Shown: positions 53,557-61,826 of the stretch, piece by piece
How positions within the stretch are numbered: the stretch's first letter is position 1
Layout: each line of letters starts with the position of its first letter
Assembly (NCBI GenBank): GCA_016721825.1
Contig: JADKHI010000002.1
Coordinates: 310,001 to 374,000, forward strand
Reading direction: 5' to 3'
From: Flavobacteriales bacterium
GTDB lineage: Bacteria; Bacteroidota; Bacteroidia; Flavobacteriales_F; PHOS-HE28
Length of the DNA: 64,000 nt
Program-made: the position numbers and the translations under genes
Notes under the pieces: generated by a model
Told to the model about the DNA's origin: nothing
Databases searched by the model: none
The model's input: only the letters and a program-made list of their open reading frames with translations

Positions 53557-54090
53557 TCAATCCTTCCCCACCCGCGCCTTCAGCTCCACCAGCAAGCTGC
53601 CGAGCAGGATGCCCTTGTACTCGTCGGTGTTGCTGGCGATGGCCGCGTTCAGGCGCTTGATGCCGGCGAGCACGCCCTTGTCGTTGAGGAATTCGTTGTT
53701 CTCCAGCACGGTGAGGCACTCGAAGCACTCCTCGGCGTCGCCTTCCACGGCCACCGCCACCAGCGCGTCCACTTGATCACGCACATCGAGGCCTGCATTC
53801 CAGAAGGTGGCGAGGATGGTACGCCGTACGGAGCGCAAAGCCGGATCCTGCAGGGCCTTCATCAACTCTTCCACGGCGCCGCTCACTTTCACCTGGTAGA
53901 GCATTTCGGTGATGCGTTGCTGCACCTTCTGCTCCGAGGTCTTCGCCAGTGCGTTCAGCAGGGGCATGATCGAACGCGCATCGCCGCGCTCATCCACCGT
54001 CGCCAGGGCTTTCAGAATGCGTGCATCGTCCGCCGAGAGCAACGCCTCGAAGGTCTTGTCCATGTTGGACTTGTTGGAAGAAGTGGCCAT
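53557..54090 (-). CDS. HEAT-like repeat protein
   Basis: A 177-residue cytosolic protein that is all helical. Repeated blocks such as ILKALATVDERGDARSIMPL, AVEELMKALQDPALRSVRRT and CFECLTVLENNEFLNDKGVL suggest HEAT-like repeats, often a protein-interaction scaffold. ATG 54090 is chosen; a TACTTTTG box lies 5 nt upstream. The frame extends to 54330 but that part lacks similarity and overlaps the neighbour. Confidence 0.75.
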   Translation of the reverse strand: MATSSNKSNMDKTFEALLSADDARILKALATVDERGDARSIMPLLNALAKTSEQKVQQRITEMLYQVKVSGAVEELMKALQDPALRSVRRTILATFWNAGLDVRDQVDALVAVAVEGDAEECFECLTVLENNEFLNDKGVLAGIKRLNAAIASNTDEYKGILLGSLLVELKARVGKD

Positions 54091-54095
54091 CGCCG

Positions 54096-54103
54096 CAAAA
54101 GTA
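54096..54103 (-). promoter_or_regulatory. -7 box TACTTTTG
   Basis: Five nt before the HEAT-like gene ATG at 54090, implying a leaderless transcript. Confidence 0.5.
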
Positions 54104-54188
54104 GAAGAAGCTCGTGGCTCCGGTGGTCTGCGAAAAGTCCGAAGCACTTTGCTCTGCGTCTCAGCGCCTCTGCGGCTAAAAGAGCGTC

Positions 54189-55196
54189 TTAGAACTTCAT
54201 GTACAAGCGGCGGCTGGGCTTGCGCTTGAACTTGTAGCTGACCTCGAAGCTGAGGTAGCTGAAGTAGTCGGGCATGCCGGGGTTGCCCCGGCGACTGCTG
54301 CGGATGCTCACGGTGCCGTCCGTCCCCCAACCAGTAGGATCGCTGATGTAGCGGGCCAGGTATTGCGAGGTGCTGTCACCGACATACACCGAACCGATCT
54401 CACCGTAAGTGGCGTAGCGGCCGCTCACATTGTCCAGGTAGTCCGTAGCGAAGGTGTAGTAGGAGAACTCTGCACCGACGCTGATCTGCTTCGTCACCAT
54501 GTACCGCACGCCCATGCCGAAGGGAATGCCGATGTGCCAGGGCGAAGGACGTTGTACGGTCACGCCTTCCTGGTTCAGGTCGCCTTCCGTGGCCCAGCTG
54601 TAAAGGTCGGTCTCGTAGGTGCCGTCCTGCTCGATCACATTGCCGCTCTCTGACTCGCGGGGTGCATCACGGATGGTGCCATCGTCCCAGTAGAAGTAGC
54701 GGTTGTCCAGGTTGGCATCACCACGGAACAGGTCGCCTTTGGGCTTGCCGTAGAACACGCCGAGGCCCGTGTAGAAGTACATGAAGAAGCGCTGCTGGAA
54801 CAGCGGCTTGAAAGGCTCGCGGTAAGCGTTGAGCACCACGTGGGTGGAAACACCATAGAGGTCCGTGCGGAAGTTGAGGCCTCGGCGGAAGTTCTTCAGG
54901 TCCAGGCCGCTTAGGCCGTCGGTGGGTTCCGCTTCGTTGTAGCCAAGCCGGTGCCAGCTGAAACGCCCTTCCATGGTGAGCGAGCGCGTGACATAGCCAC
55001 GCGGATTGTTGAGAAAATCGCGAACGGTGAGGCACACACCCGGTCGTGTGCTGTTCCACTGGATGGGGCTGTCCCAATTGCCAAGGTCACCGTAGTACTG
55101 CGTGGCACCCACGGCCAAGCCGACCTCCATGTTGCGCTGTGCGGACAGGGAACAGGAGAGGGCCAGAAATGCGATCGTGAGTGAACGTCCGATCAT
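54189..55196 (-). CDS. DUF6089 outer-membrane barrel, PorG-like
   Basis: A 335-residue exported protein with a signal peptide (LTIAFLALSCSLSAQ). The mature domain has NMEVGLAVGATQYYGDLGNW, KNFRRGLNFRTDLYG, M-Y-F-Y-T-G-L-G-V-F-Y and Y-S-Y-L-S-F-E-V-S-Y-K-F strands, the pattern of the DUF6089 family that includes the T9SS component PorG. In this phylum PorG is part of the outer-membrane T9SS apparatus; several paralogues exist, so the exact role is not certain. A TAATTTCG box lies 20 nt upstream. Confidence 0.82.
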   Translation of the reverse strand: MIGRSLTIAFLALSCSLSAQRNMEVGLAVGATQYYGDLGNWDSPIQWNSTRPGVCLTVRDFLNNPRGYVTRSLTMEGRFSWHRLGYNEAEPTDGLSGLDLKNFRRGLNFRTDLYGVSTHVVLNAYREPFKPLFQQRFFMYFYTGLGVFYGKPKGDLFRGDANLDNRYFYWDDGTIRDAPRESESGNVIEQDGTYETDLYSWATEGDLNQEGVTVQRPSPWHIGIPFGMGVRYMVTKQISVGAEFSYYTFATDYLDNVSGRYATYGEIGSVYVGDSTSQYLARYISDPTGWGTDGTVSIRSSRRGNPGMPDYFSYLSFEVSYKFKRKPSRRLYMKF

Positions 55197-55216
55197 CCGC
55201 AGGTCGAATGGTCCAT

Positions 55217-55224
55217 CGAAATTA
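55217..55224 (-). promoter_or_regulatory. -7 box TAATTTCG
   Basis: Reverse strand, 20 nt before the PorG-like ATG. Confidence 0.45.
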
Positions 55225-55278
55225 CATGATCAAGACGCCGAATGCGCAAAGGGTTGCCCTTTGGAGTGCCGTTTCAGG

Positions 55279-55941
55279 TCAGCGGGCAGCGAAAATGGCG
55301 GTGCCCACACGGACCATTGTGCTCCCCGCTGCGATGGCCAGGTCAACGTCCCCGCTCATGCCCATGCTCAGTTCCGTGAACTGGTCCCGGGGGAAGACCT
55401 CCGTGCTCCGGAGCTCTGCCCAAAGCGCCGCGAGGCTCTCGAATTCACCCTGCACCTGTGAGCGGTCCTCCGTATTGGTGGCCATGCCCATCACCCCGCG
55501 AACACGCACGTTCGGCCATGCCGCCCAAGGCCATGTCTTCAGTGCGGACCGCAATTCGGCGGGGGAGAGGCCGTGCTTCGTTTCCTCTTGAGCGATGAAG
55601 ACCTGGAGCAGCACGTCCACGCTACGGCCTTCAGCTAAGGCGCGCTTCTGTATCTCTTCCAACAGCCTTTCGCTCTCCACACCATGGATCAGGTGAACGA
55701 AAGGGACGATGTGCTTTACGTTGCTGCGTTGCAGGTGTCCGATGAAGTGCCAGGCGATGTCATGCGGGAGGACCGGCTGCTTCTCACGAAGCTCCTGCGG
55801 GTAGTTCTCCCCGAAGTGCCGTTGCCCCAGGTCGTAGAGGGATTGGATCTCGGCCACACTACGCGTCTTGCTCACGGCCACCAGCGTCACGTTCGGCGGA
55901 ATGCCGGCCTTTACGTGGGCGTATCGTTCTGCGAGGGGCAT
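55279..55941 (-). CDS. YggS-family PLP homeostasis protein
   Basis: A 220-residue PLP-binding barrel protein. TLVAVSKTRSVAEIQSLY contains the PLP Lys (about residue 25), followed by GENYPQELREK and WHFIGHLQRSNVKHI; V-F-I-A-Q-E-E-T-K-H-G and MGMSGDVDLAIAAGSTMVRV complete the motif set. YggS-type proteins bind PLP and control its homeostasis; they are not typical enzymes. A perfect hairpin (55950-55968) sits just upstream of the start. It is downstream of DUF1015 and could be in the serC-serA-DUF1015 transcript. Confidence 0.93.
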   Translation of the reverse strand: MPLAERYAHVKAGIPPNVTLVAVSKTRSVAEIQSLYDLGQRHFGENYPQELREKQPVLPHDIAWHFIGHLQRSNVKHIVPFVHLIHGVESERLLEEIQKRALAEGRSVDVLLQVFIAQEETKHGLSPAELRSALKTWPWAAWPNVRVRGVMGMATNTEDRSQVQGEFESLAALWAELRSTEVFPRDQFTELSMGMSGDVDLAIAAGSTMVRVGTAIFAAR

Positions 55942-55949
55942 TGCGAATG

Positions 55950-55968
55950 GTCGACCCGTGGGGTCGAC
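55950..55968 (-). terminator. 8-bp hairpin 9 nt before the yggS-like gene
   Basis: GTCGACCC and GGGTCGAC pair perfectly around a GTG loop between the DUF1015 stop and the yggS start. No T-run follows it. It could act as a partial terminator, processing site or operator. Confidence 0.4.
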
Positions 55969-55980
55969 TGTACATGGGCG

Positions 55981-57198
55981 TTAAACGTCCTCCAACGAAT
56001 ACACGGTGAGGCCGCTGCGGAGCTTGGGTTCGATGTAGGTGCTCTTGGGGGGCATGGTGCCACCGCTATCGGCCACGGCCTTCAGTTCCTCAAAGCTCAC
56101 GGGTTGCAGGTGGAAGGCGGCTTCCATGGTGCCGCTGTCCACGAGCTGCTCCAGTTCCTCGATGCCATGGGTGCCGGGGATGAAATGTATGTGCGGGTCG
56201 GTGCGCAGGTCCTCGATACCAAGAACAGGACCCAGCACCAGTTCGCTCAGGCGGGCGGGATCGAGCTTCTCCGAGGCCGTGGCTTGCTCGGGCGGATCGG
56301 GCAGGTGAAGGGCGTGCCAACCCAGCTTGGTCCGCACACAGACAATACCATGCACCGTGCCGGGGGAATCGACCTTCTCCACTTTGCCGATGCGGGAAAG
56401 GGCCTCGATGAACTGCTCGGAGCTCAGGCCGTTCAAGGTGGTGACGGCGCGGTCGAAGTTGAAGATGTGGAGGTGCGTGTGCGGCAGCACATAGGCCAGG
56501 CACCAGGCCTTGGGGTCCACGTCCGTGGCGCCGCTGGTCTCGCCCAGGCGGGCACTGCTGGCCAGACGGTGGTGCCCATCCGCGATGTACAGCGCCGGAA
56601 ATTCGGAGAAGACATGTTGAAGCGCGTTGCGAACGGCCAGATCGCTCACGGCCCAGAAGCGGTGCCGAACGCCGTCGCCTGTGGTGAAATCGCTGTCGGG
56701 CTTGCCGTGGGTGATGGGGGTGAGCACGAACTCCATGGCGCCATCATCGGGCGCTGCCAAGAGGACAGGTTCCGCGTTGATGCCGGTGGCTTCGAGGTAA
56801 TCCTTGAACAGCGATTCGCGGGCAGTGAGCGTTTGCTCGTGCACCTTGATGAGCCCGGCGCGGTAGTCGGCCACGCTAACACCGGCGATCAGGCCCAACG
56901 AGGCCACGCCATGGTTGGTCTGTTCATAGACGTAGATGCAGGGTTCCTCATCGCGCTGCAAGTAACCGAGGTCGCAGAAGGCCTTGAACTTCATCTGCAC
57001 GCGGTGGTAGCGTTCCAGCCGGGGCAGGTGCGCGTCCCGCCCTTGGTCGGGGTGGATGACGTGCAGGAAGGTGTAGGGATTGCCGTCGAGCTTGGCGGAC
57101 AGTTGCTCCTGCGTGTAGGCCACGTAGCTGCGGCTGCCCACGCGGTGGGCCTTCTGCTGCACCGGTCGCCACGCGCGGAACGGACGGAGCTGGATCAT
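55981..57198 (-). CDS. DUF1015 family protein
   Basis: A 405-residue cytosolic protein of the DUF1015 family, opening LRPFRAWRPVQ, then LHVIHPDQGRDAHL, YVYEQTNHGVASLGLIAGVSV, ALYIADGHHRLASSARL (ADGHHR being the key motif) and RTKLGWHALH near the end. DUF1015 genes frequently accompany serC and serA in Bacteroidota and other bacteria and have no proven activity; a role in serine metabolism is inferred from context. The start is 2 nt after the serA stop, so it is coupled. Confidence 0.9.
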   Translation of the reverse strand: MIQLRPFRAWRPVQQKAHRVGSRSYVAYTQEQLSAKLDGNPYTFLHVIHPDQGRDAHLPRLERYHRVQMKFKAFCDLGYLQRDEEPCIYVYEQTNHGVASLGLIAGVSVADYRAGLIKVHEQTLTARESLFKDYLEATGINAEPVLLAAPDDGAMEFVLTPITHGKPDSDFTTGDGVRHRFWAVSDLAVRNALQHVFSEFPALYIADGHHRLASSARLGETSGATDVDPKAWCLAYVLPHTHLHIFNFDRAVTTLNGLSSEQFIEALSRIGKVEKVDSPGTVHGIVCVRTKLGWHALHLPDPPEQATASEKLDPARLSELVLGPVLGIEDLRTDPHIHFIPGTHGIEELEQLVDSGTMEAAFHLQPVSFEELKAVADSGGTMPPKSTYIEPKLRSGLTVYSLEDV

Positions 57199-57200
57199 GC

Positions 57201-58172
57201 TCAGGAGTTCACCTGAACGCTATCCCGCCAGCTGATGATCAGGTCGGCGAGCTCTTCACCAACACGGCCTTGTGCTTCCGCCGTAGCGGCTCCGATGTGC
57301 GGGCTCAGGCTAAGCTTGGGTTCGGTGAGCAGGTCGGCGCGGGGCTCGGGTTCGTTGGTAAAGACATCTAGCGCGGCACCTTTCACGCGACCGCTCTTCA
57401 GTGCAGCGAGCAGAGCGTCCTCATCGATGCTGCCACCACGAGCGGTATTCACGATCACCACTCCAGGCTTCACTTGGGCCAGGTGTTCCGCGGAAAGCAC
57501 TGGCTGTCCATCTTTCTGGCCGGGCACGTGTACGCTTATGGCATCGGCCTGGGCAAGCAGCTCTTCCATGGTCACCATCTTCACGCCGACACGCACCGTC
57601 TGACCGTTGATCTCCAGTTCGATGGCCTCGGCCACCGCACTGTTGTCCACGTAGATCACACGCATGCCACAACCCAGGGCGTAACGGGCAGTCCACTGGC
57701 CGATGCGTCCGAAGCCGATGATGCCGATGGTCTTGCCGCGCACCTCGGTCCCCTTCTCGTAGGCTTTCTTCAGGTCCTTGAACTTGGTGCGGCCGTCCAC
57801 CGGCATGGTGCGGTTGCTCTCGTGCAGGTTGCGCATGAGGCCGAAGAGGTGCGCCATCACCAGTTCCGCCACCGAGATGGAAGAGGAGGCCGGCGTGTTG
57901 ATCACGGGGATGCCTTTCGTCTTGGCATGTGCCACATCGATGTTGTCGAGCCCAACACCGCCGCGACCGATGAGCTTCAGTCCGGGGCAGGCATCGATCA
58001 GCTCCTTGCGGGCCTTGGTGGCGCTGCGTACCAGCAGCACGTCGACCTTTTCCGCGTTGATGAAGGCGATCAGCTGTTCCTGGGGAACGTGGTCGGTGGT
58101 AACGGTGAACCCTTCCTCCTGAAGGCGGGTCTTGGCATCGGCGTTGATGCCGTCGTTGGCGTGAATGCGCAT
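57201..58172 (-). CDS. serA: D-3-phosphoglycerate dehydrogenase
   Basis: A 323-residue NAD-dependent dehydrogenase catalysing the first step of serine synthesis (3-phosphoglycerate to 3-phosphohydroxypyruvate). Substrate and catalytic segments LLVRSATKARKELIDACP, IGRGGVGLDNIDV, IGIIGFGRIGQWTARYAL (NAD site), NTARGGSIDEDALL (Arg) and L-S-P-H-I-G-A-A-T (His) are visible. It is the short form lacking a C-terminal ACT domain, so it is not predicted to have serine feedback control through that domain. serC is 6 nt upstream and DUF1015 is 2 nt downstream. Confidence 0.94.
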   Translation of the reverse strand: MRIHANDGINADAKTRLQEEGFTVTTDHVPQEQLIAFINAEKVDVLLVRSATKARKELIDACPGLKLIGRGGVGLDNIDVAHAKTKGIPVINTPASSSISVAELVMAHLFGLMRNLHESNRTMPVDGRTKFKDLKKAYEKGTEVRGKTIGIIGFGRIGQWTARYALGCGMRVIYVDNSAVAEAIELEINGQTVRVGVKMVTMEELLAQADAISVHVPGQKDGQPVLSAEHLAQVKPGVVIVNTARGGSIDEDALLAALKSGRVKGAALDVFTNEPEPRADLLTEPKLSLSPHIGAATAEAQGRVGEELADLIISWRDSVQVNS

Positions 58173-58178
58173 GGGTGG

Positions 58179-59267
58179 TTATCCGTTCTTCTTCGCAAAA
58201 TGCTCCATCACATCCACCAGCGCTTGCACGCTTTCAATGGGGAGGGCGTTGTACATGCTGGCGCGGTACCCGCCCACGCTGCGGTGGCCGCGTATGCCGC
58301 TGATGTTGGCCTCCTTCCAGAGAGCGTCGAACGCAGGCTCCAGGGCGGCATCGCTCAGGACGAAGGTGGGGTTCATCACGCTGCGGTCCTCCACGGCCGT
58401 GGTGCCTTTGAACACCGGCAGGCGGTCAATGGCATCATAGAGCAGCGCGGCCTTGGCGGCGTTGCGCTTCTCCATGGCGGCCACTCCGCCCATTTTCTTC
58501 ATCCACTCCATGGTGAGCATGCTCACATACACGGCGAAGACGGGGGGCGTGTTGTACATGCTCTCCTTGCTGGCGTGGTTCTTCAGGTCCAGCATTGGGC
58601 TGAGCTTGCGGCCGGTGTGGCCAAGCGCATCCGGGTCCATCAGGTACACCGTAGCACCAGCGGGGCCCATGTTCTTTTGCGCACCACCGTAGATCAGGGC
58701 GAAGTCGGCCACGTTCACCGGGCGACTGAAGATGTCGCTGCTCATGTCGCAGACCACCGGCACCGAGCTTTTCGGGAACTGCTTGTACTGCGTGCCGAAG
58801 ATGGTGTTGTTGCTGGTGAAGTGGAAATAGTCCGCATCCGCTGGGATCTCGAAACCCTTAGGGATGTAGCTGAAGTTCTTGTCCTCGCTGCTGGCCACGA
58901 CAATGGTCTCGCCGATCAACTTGCTCTCCTTTACGGCACGGGTGGCCCACTCACCGGTGTTGGCATAAGCCGACTTGCCGCCGATCTTCATGTAGTTGAG
59001 CGGCACCATGTGGAAGCCGAGGCTGGCACCGCCGCCCAGGAACACCACTTGGTACTTGTCCGGAGCACCGAGAAGCTCCTTCACCAGGCCTTGGGCATTG
59101 GCCATCACGGCCTCGAAAGGCTTGCTGCGGTGGCTCATCTCCAGAATGCTGAGGCCGCTGCCTTCAAAGTCGAGCACCGCCTGGGCGGCCTGTTCGAGCA
59201 CTTCCTGCGGCAGGATGCAGGGGCCTGCGCTGTAGTTGTGGACCTTCTTCTTGGTGGCCGTGAGCAT
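58179..59267 (-). CDS. serC: Phosphoserine aminotransferase
   Basis: A 362-residue PLP-dependent enzyme that makes phosphoserine from phosphohydroxypyruvate. It starts KVHNYSAGPCILPQEVLEQA, has GGGASLGFHMVPLNYM, SDIFSRPVNVADFALIYG and GGAQKNMGPAGATVYLM, where the Lys in AQKNMGP carries PLP. ATG 59267 is preferred to the 59387 start because the first 40 residues of the long frame are unlike the family and a TACCTTTG box lies 24 nt upstream. It heads the serC-serA-DUF1015 operon. Confidence 0.95.
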   Translation of the reverse strand: MLTATKKKVHNYSAGPCILPQEVLEQAAQAVLDFEGSGLSILEMSHRSKPFEAVMANAQGLVKELLGAPDKYQVVFLGGGASLGFHMVPLNYMKIGGKSAYANTGEWATRAVKESKLIGETIVVASSEDKNFSYIPKGFEIPADADYFHFTSNNTIFGTQYKQFPKSSVPVVCDMSSDIFSRPVNVADFALIYGGAQKNMGPAGATVYLMDPDALGHTGRKLSPMLDLKNHASKESMYNTPPVFAVYVSMLTMEWMKKMGGVAAMEKRNAAKAALLYDAIDRLPVFKGTTAVEDRSVMNPTFVLSDAALEPAFDALWKEANISGIRGHRSVGGYRASMYNALPIESVQALVDVMEHFAKKNG

Positions 59268-59291
59268 GGGGATGTGTTCTGATTTCGGCGC

Positions 59292-59299
59292 CAAAGGTA
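59292..59299 (-). promoter_or_regulatory. -7 box TACCTTTG before serC
   Basis: Close consensus match (TAnnTTTG) 24 nt before the serC ATG on the reverse strand. Confidence 0.55.
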
Positions 59300-59408
59300 G
59301 AAGGACGGGGGGAGGGCGCCGGTCAATGATGTGGTGCTTCGTGAAGGGCTGATCGTTAAGAACCGGCCAACGACCCGGAACGGTCACGCTGGTGGAGTGT
59401 TCCTCTGG

Positions 59409-60251
59409 TCAACGGCCCTTGGGAGGTGGGTTCCATGGCTTGTGGATGTCCATGTCCCGGGCGTCGATGTCGCGTTGGAAGAGCCAATGGTCCTTGTCCC
59501 AGACGTAAGCGTCGTAGCTCATGTCCGGACCGTAGAAAGCGGCCTGTCCTTCGAGGTCCTGCCGACTGGGGCTCAGGTGGTCGAGCACGATCCGCTTCAT
59601 CGCCGCGTCCCAACGCAGGCTCATGGTGGCCTGGTAGGAGTAGCCAAAGACCTCGCGTTGCCGGCGAACCTTGCCTTCACCGAAGAGCGGGGCACCGAAG
59701 CGGGGCATGCCACCCTTGAAACTGAGCACCTCGATCACCTTGCGCGTCTCGATGGTGCTCTGGCCTTTCCAGCCCAGCAGGGTGTAGTAGACCTTGCCCC
59801 CTTTCGAAGCAGGTACAACGGCGTAGTAGACGGCCCCGTACCACTTGTCCGGTCCCAGTTCCACCGCAGTGGGCGCGGTGATCTTGGCGGACATGTCGCG
59901 CAGTTCGAACAGCACCCGGCGCTTCTTCTCCTGCACCAGGAGAAAGCCCTCGAACCCGTGGCTGCCATTGGCGTAGGGCAGGTTCCAGGTGAAGAGCCTG
60001 AACTTCCCATCCGGAGCATCGACCCGGCTCAGCTTGATGTCATCGAAGTTGGCCGTGAAGGCATCGTCAGCCTCCAGAAGGATGCGCAGTTCGTGCTTCA
60101 CCAGCAGGTTCGCACTGTCCTTCGCGGCGTCGGTATCTGCAGCACCCAGCTCAGCGATCCGGGCGGCCAACGCGCTGTGGTCGGGGGGCTGTCCCTGGGC
60201 GAAGGTGCTAACGACGAGCAGAAGGAAGAGGGCTACAGAGATGCTCCGCAT
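59409..60251 (-). CDS. Secreted conserved hypothetical protein
   Basis: A 280-residue exported protein (signal peptide SISVALFLLLVVSTFAQG). Its second half has strings of beta-strand-rich sequence ending WLFQRDIDARDMDIHKPWNP. Short blocks such as GKVYYTLLGWKGQS and VLDHLSPSR recur in uncharacterised Bacteroidota proteins located near serC. No catalytic motif is recognisable. ATG 60251 is chosen as the signal-peptide start; a TACTTTCG box lies 26 nt upstream. Confidence 0.7.
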   Translation of the reverse strand: MRSISVALFLLLVVSTFAQGQPPDHSALAARIAELGAADTDAAKDSANLLVKHELRILLEADDAFTANFDDIKLSRVDAPDGKFRLFTWNLPYANGSHGFEGFLLVQEKKRRVLFELRDMSAKITAPTAVELGPDKWYGAVYYAVVPASKGGKVYYTLLGWKGQSTIETRKVIEVLSFKGGMPRFGAPLFGEGKVRRQREVFGYSYQATMSLRWDAAMKRIVLDHLSPSRQDLEGQAAFYGPDMSYDAYVWDKDHWLFQRDIDARDMDIHKPWNPPPKGR

Positions 60252-60277
60252 GGATGGACCAACGACAGGTTCCGTGC

Positions 60278-60285
60278 CGAAAGTA
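60278..60285 (-). promoter_or_regulatory. -7 box TACTTTCG
   Basis: Reverse strand, 26 nt before ATG 60251. Confidence 0.45.
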
Positions 60286-60339
60286 CAGGGATCAGAAACC
60301 AAGAGTCGTTCACGCTGCGTGGACGACACAAGTGTTGCC

Positions 60340-60687
60340 CTACAGGTGCATGAACTCCTTCTTCGCCATCAGCTGCTCCTTGGTCTCGCGGTGGTCGGGG
60401 TCGTCCACGCAGCAATCCACAGGGCAAACGGCGGCGCACTGGGGCTCATCATGGAAGCCTGTGCATTCGGTGCACTTATCGGTCACGATGTAGTAGACAT
60501 CCATGGCAACCGGGGCCTGGGCGCCATCGGCATCGAGCACGGTGCCCATGGGGGTGGTCTGCTGCCCGTGCAAGCTGGTGCCATCGCTAAGGCGCCATTC
60601 GACGCCACCTTCGTAGATGGCATTGTTGGGGCACTCGGGTTCGCAGGCACCGCAGTTGATGCACTCGTCCGTGATCGTGATGGCCAT
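60340..60687 (-). CDS. 2[4Fe-4S] ferredoxin
   Basis: A 115-residue iron-sulfur protein with two cluster sites: CINCGACEPECP (residues 9-20) and C-T-E-C followed 8 residues later by C-A-A-V-C-P. The inserted spacing in the second site and the C-terminal helix fit the Allochromatium-type 2[4Fe-4S] ferredoxins. It is a low-potential electron carrier. ATG 60687 is preferred to 60741. It is divergent from the LuxC-like reductase gene and the two promoters overlap. Confidence 0.92.
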   Translation of the reverse strand: MAITITDECINCGACEPECPNNAIYEGGVEWRLSDGTSLHGQQTTPMGTVLDADGAQAPVAMDVYYIVTDKCTECTGFHDEPQCAAVCPVDCCVDDPDHRETKEQLMAKKEFMHL

Positions 60688-60699
60688 GGCAACAGGGTC

Positions 60700-60720
60700 T
60701 AATTTGGCGCCGCGAATATA
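60700..60720. promoter_or_regulatory. Divergent -7 boxes: TAATTTGG (+) and TATATTCG (-)
   Basis: TAATTTGG (60700-60707, plus) precedes the acyl-CoA reductase start at 60731 by 23 nt. TATATTCG (60713-60720, minus) precedes the ferredoxin start at 60687 by 25 nt. The two boxes lie in a 43-nt gap and may influence each other. Confidence 0.5.
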
Positions 60721-60730
60721 GCCCGTACAC

Positions 60731-61819
60731 ATGCCGGTCACCTCAAATGCTCGTCCTACCGTGCCTTACGCGCAGCGCGTGTCGGCCTTCGTCCAGCTCG
60801 GGCGGGTCTTCCACCTCTTCGCTGCCAGCGCTCCCTGGCCCGGCCATGCTTGCGGTTTGGATCAAGCGGAATATGAGGAGTTCGATGCGCTGATCCGACG
60901 GGCTAGGCAGCGCAACGGCTGGTTCACGGAAGAGAACGTGCGACATGCATTGGGTGGCCTTTCCGTGATGTTACAGGAGGAAACGCTGAAAGCATGGCTG
61001 GCGGCCTATCCGGAACTGGAGCGGCCTCGTAGCGTTGCCCGGACGGTGGGCCTGGTACTGGCAGGCAATATTCCCCTGGTCGGCTTTCACGATGTGCTAT
61101 GCGTGGTGCTCAGTGGCCACCGGGCCCGCATCAAGTGTTCCAGCGATGACGCCGAGCTGATCCCGGCGGCCATCAACATGCTGGAGCACTTCGCGCCGGG
61201 TATCGCCGCGCAGGCCGAGGTGACCATGGGCAAGCTGACCGATGTGGAAGCCGTGATCGCCACCGGCAGCAACAACACCTCGCGCTATTTCGAGCATTAC
61301 TTCGGCCACTTGCCACGTTTGGTGCGCAAGGGAAGGGTGAGCGTGGCCGTGCTGGACGGAACGGAGACCGAGGCGGAACTCAAGGATCTGGGAGAAGACC
61401 TGTTCCGCTACTTCGGTCTGGGCTGCCGCAACGTTTCCAAGCTCTACGTACCCCGCGAATACGACCTGGACCGCGTGTTCGGGGCCATCTTCCCCTGGCA
61501 GGACATCGTGAACCACAACAAGTACGCGAACAACTACGACTACAACCGCGCGCTGTGGATGCTGGACCGCGTGCCCATCCTGGAGAACGGATTCGTGGTC
61601 TTCAAGGAGGAAACGGCGTTGGCGAGCCCGGTCGCGGCGGTCTACTACGAACGGTATGATGACGTCAAGGCCGTCGAACGCTCATTGGAGGTGCAGGCGG
61701 AACAGATCCAGTGCGTGGTAGGGCATGGCCATGTGCCCTTCGGTTCCGCCCAATGCCCTGCCCCCGGTGAGTATGCCGACGGGGTGGATACGCTGGGGTT
61801 CTTGCTCGACCTGAAGTGA
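60731..61819 (+). CDS. LuxC-type acyl-CoA reductase
   Basis: A 362-residue enzyme of the LuxC acyl-CoA/acyl-protein reductase family. The NADP-binding region VARTVGLVLAGNIPLVGFHD and GHRARIKCSSDD are typical, as is GLGCRNVSKLYVP with the active Cys (about residue 237). Such reductases make fatty aldehydes from activated acyl groups; in this phylum the gene is not linked to luminescence. It is divergent from the ferredoxin gene. Confidence 0.88.
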   Translation: MPVTSNARPTVPYAQRVSAFVQLGRVFHLFAASAPWPGHACGLDQAEYEEFDALIRRARQRNGWFTEENVRHALGGLSVMLQEETLKAWLAAYPELERPRSVARTVGLVLAGNIPLVGFHDVLCVVLSGHRARIKCSSDDAELIPAAINMLEHFAPGIAAQAEVTMGKLTDVEAVIATGSNNTSRYFEHYFGHLPRLVRKGRVSVAVLDGTETEAELKDLGEDLFRYFGLGCRNVSKLYVPREYDLDRVFGAIFPWQDIVNHNKYANNYDYNRALWMLDRVPILENGFVVFKEETALASPVAAVYYERYDDVKAVERSLEVQAEQIQCVVGHGHVPFGSAQCPAPGEYADGVDTLGFLLDLK

Positions 61820-61826
61820 GCCTTGA

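Noticed and set aside
54091..54330. N-terminal extension of the HEAT-like gene to 54330
   Set aside because: Overlaps the PorG-like gene, lacks conserved sequence, and a -7 box lies 5 nt before the shorter start.
57474..59282. 602-residue plus-strand ORF across serA and serC
   Set aside because: Antisense shadow of two clear enzymes; no recognisable motif.
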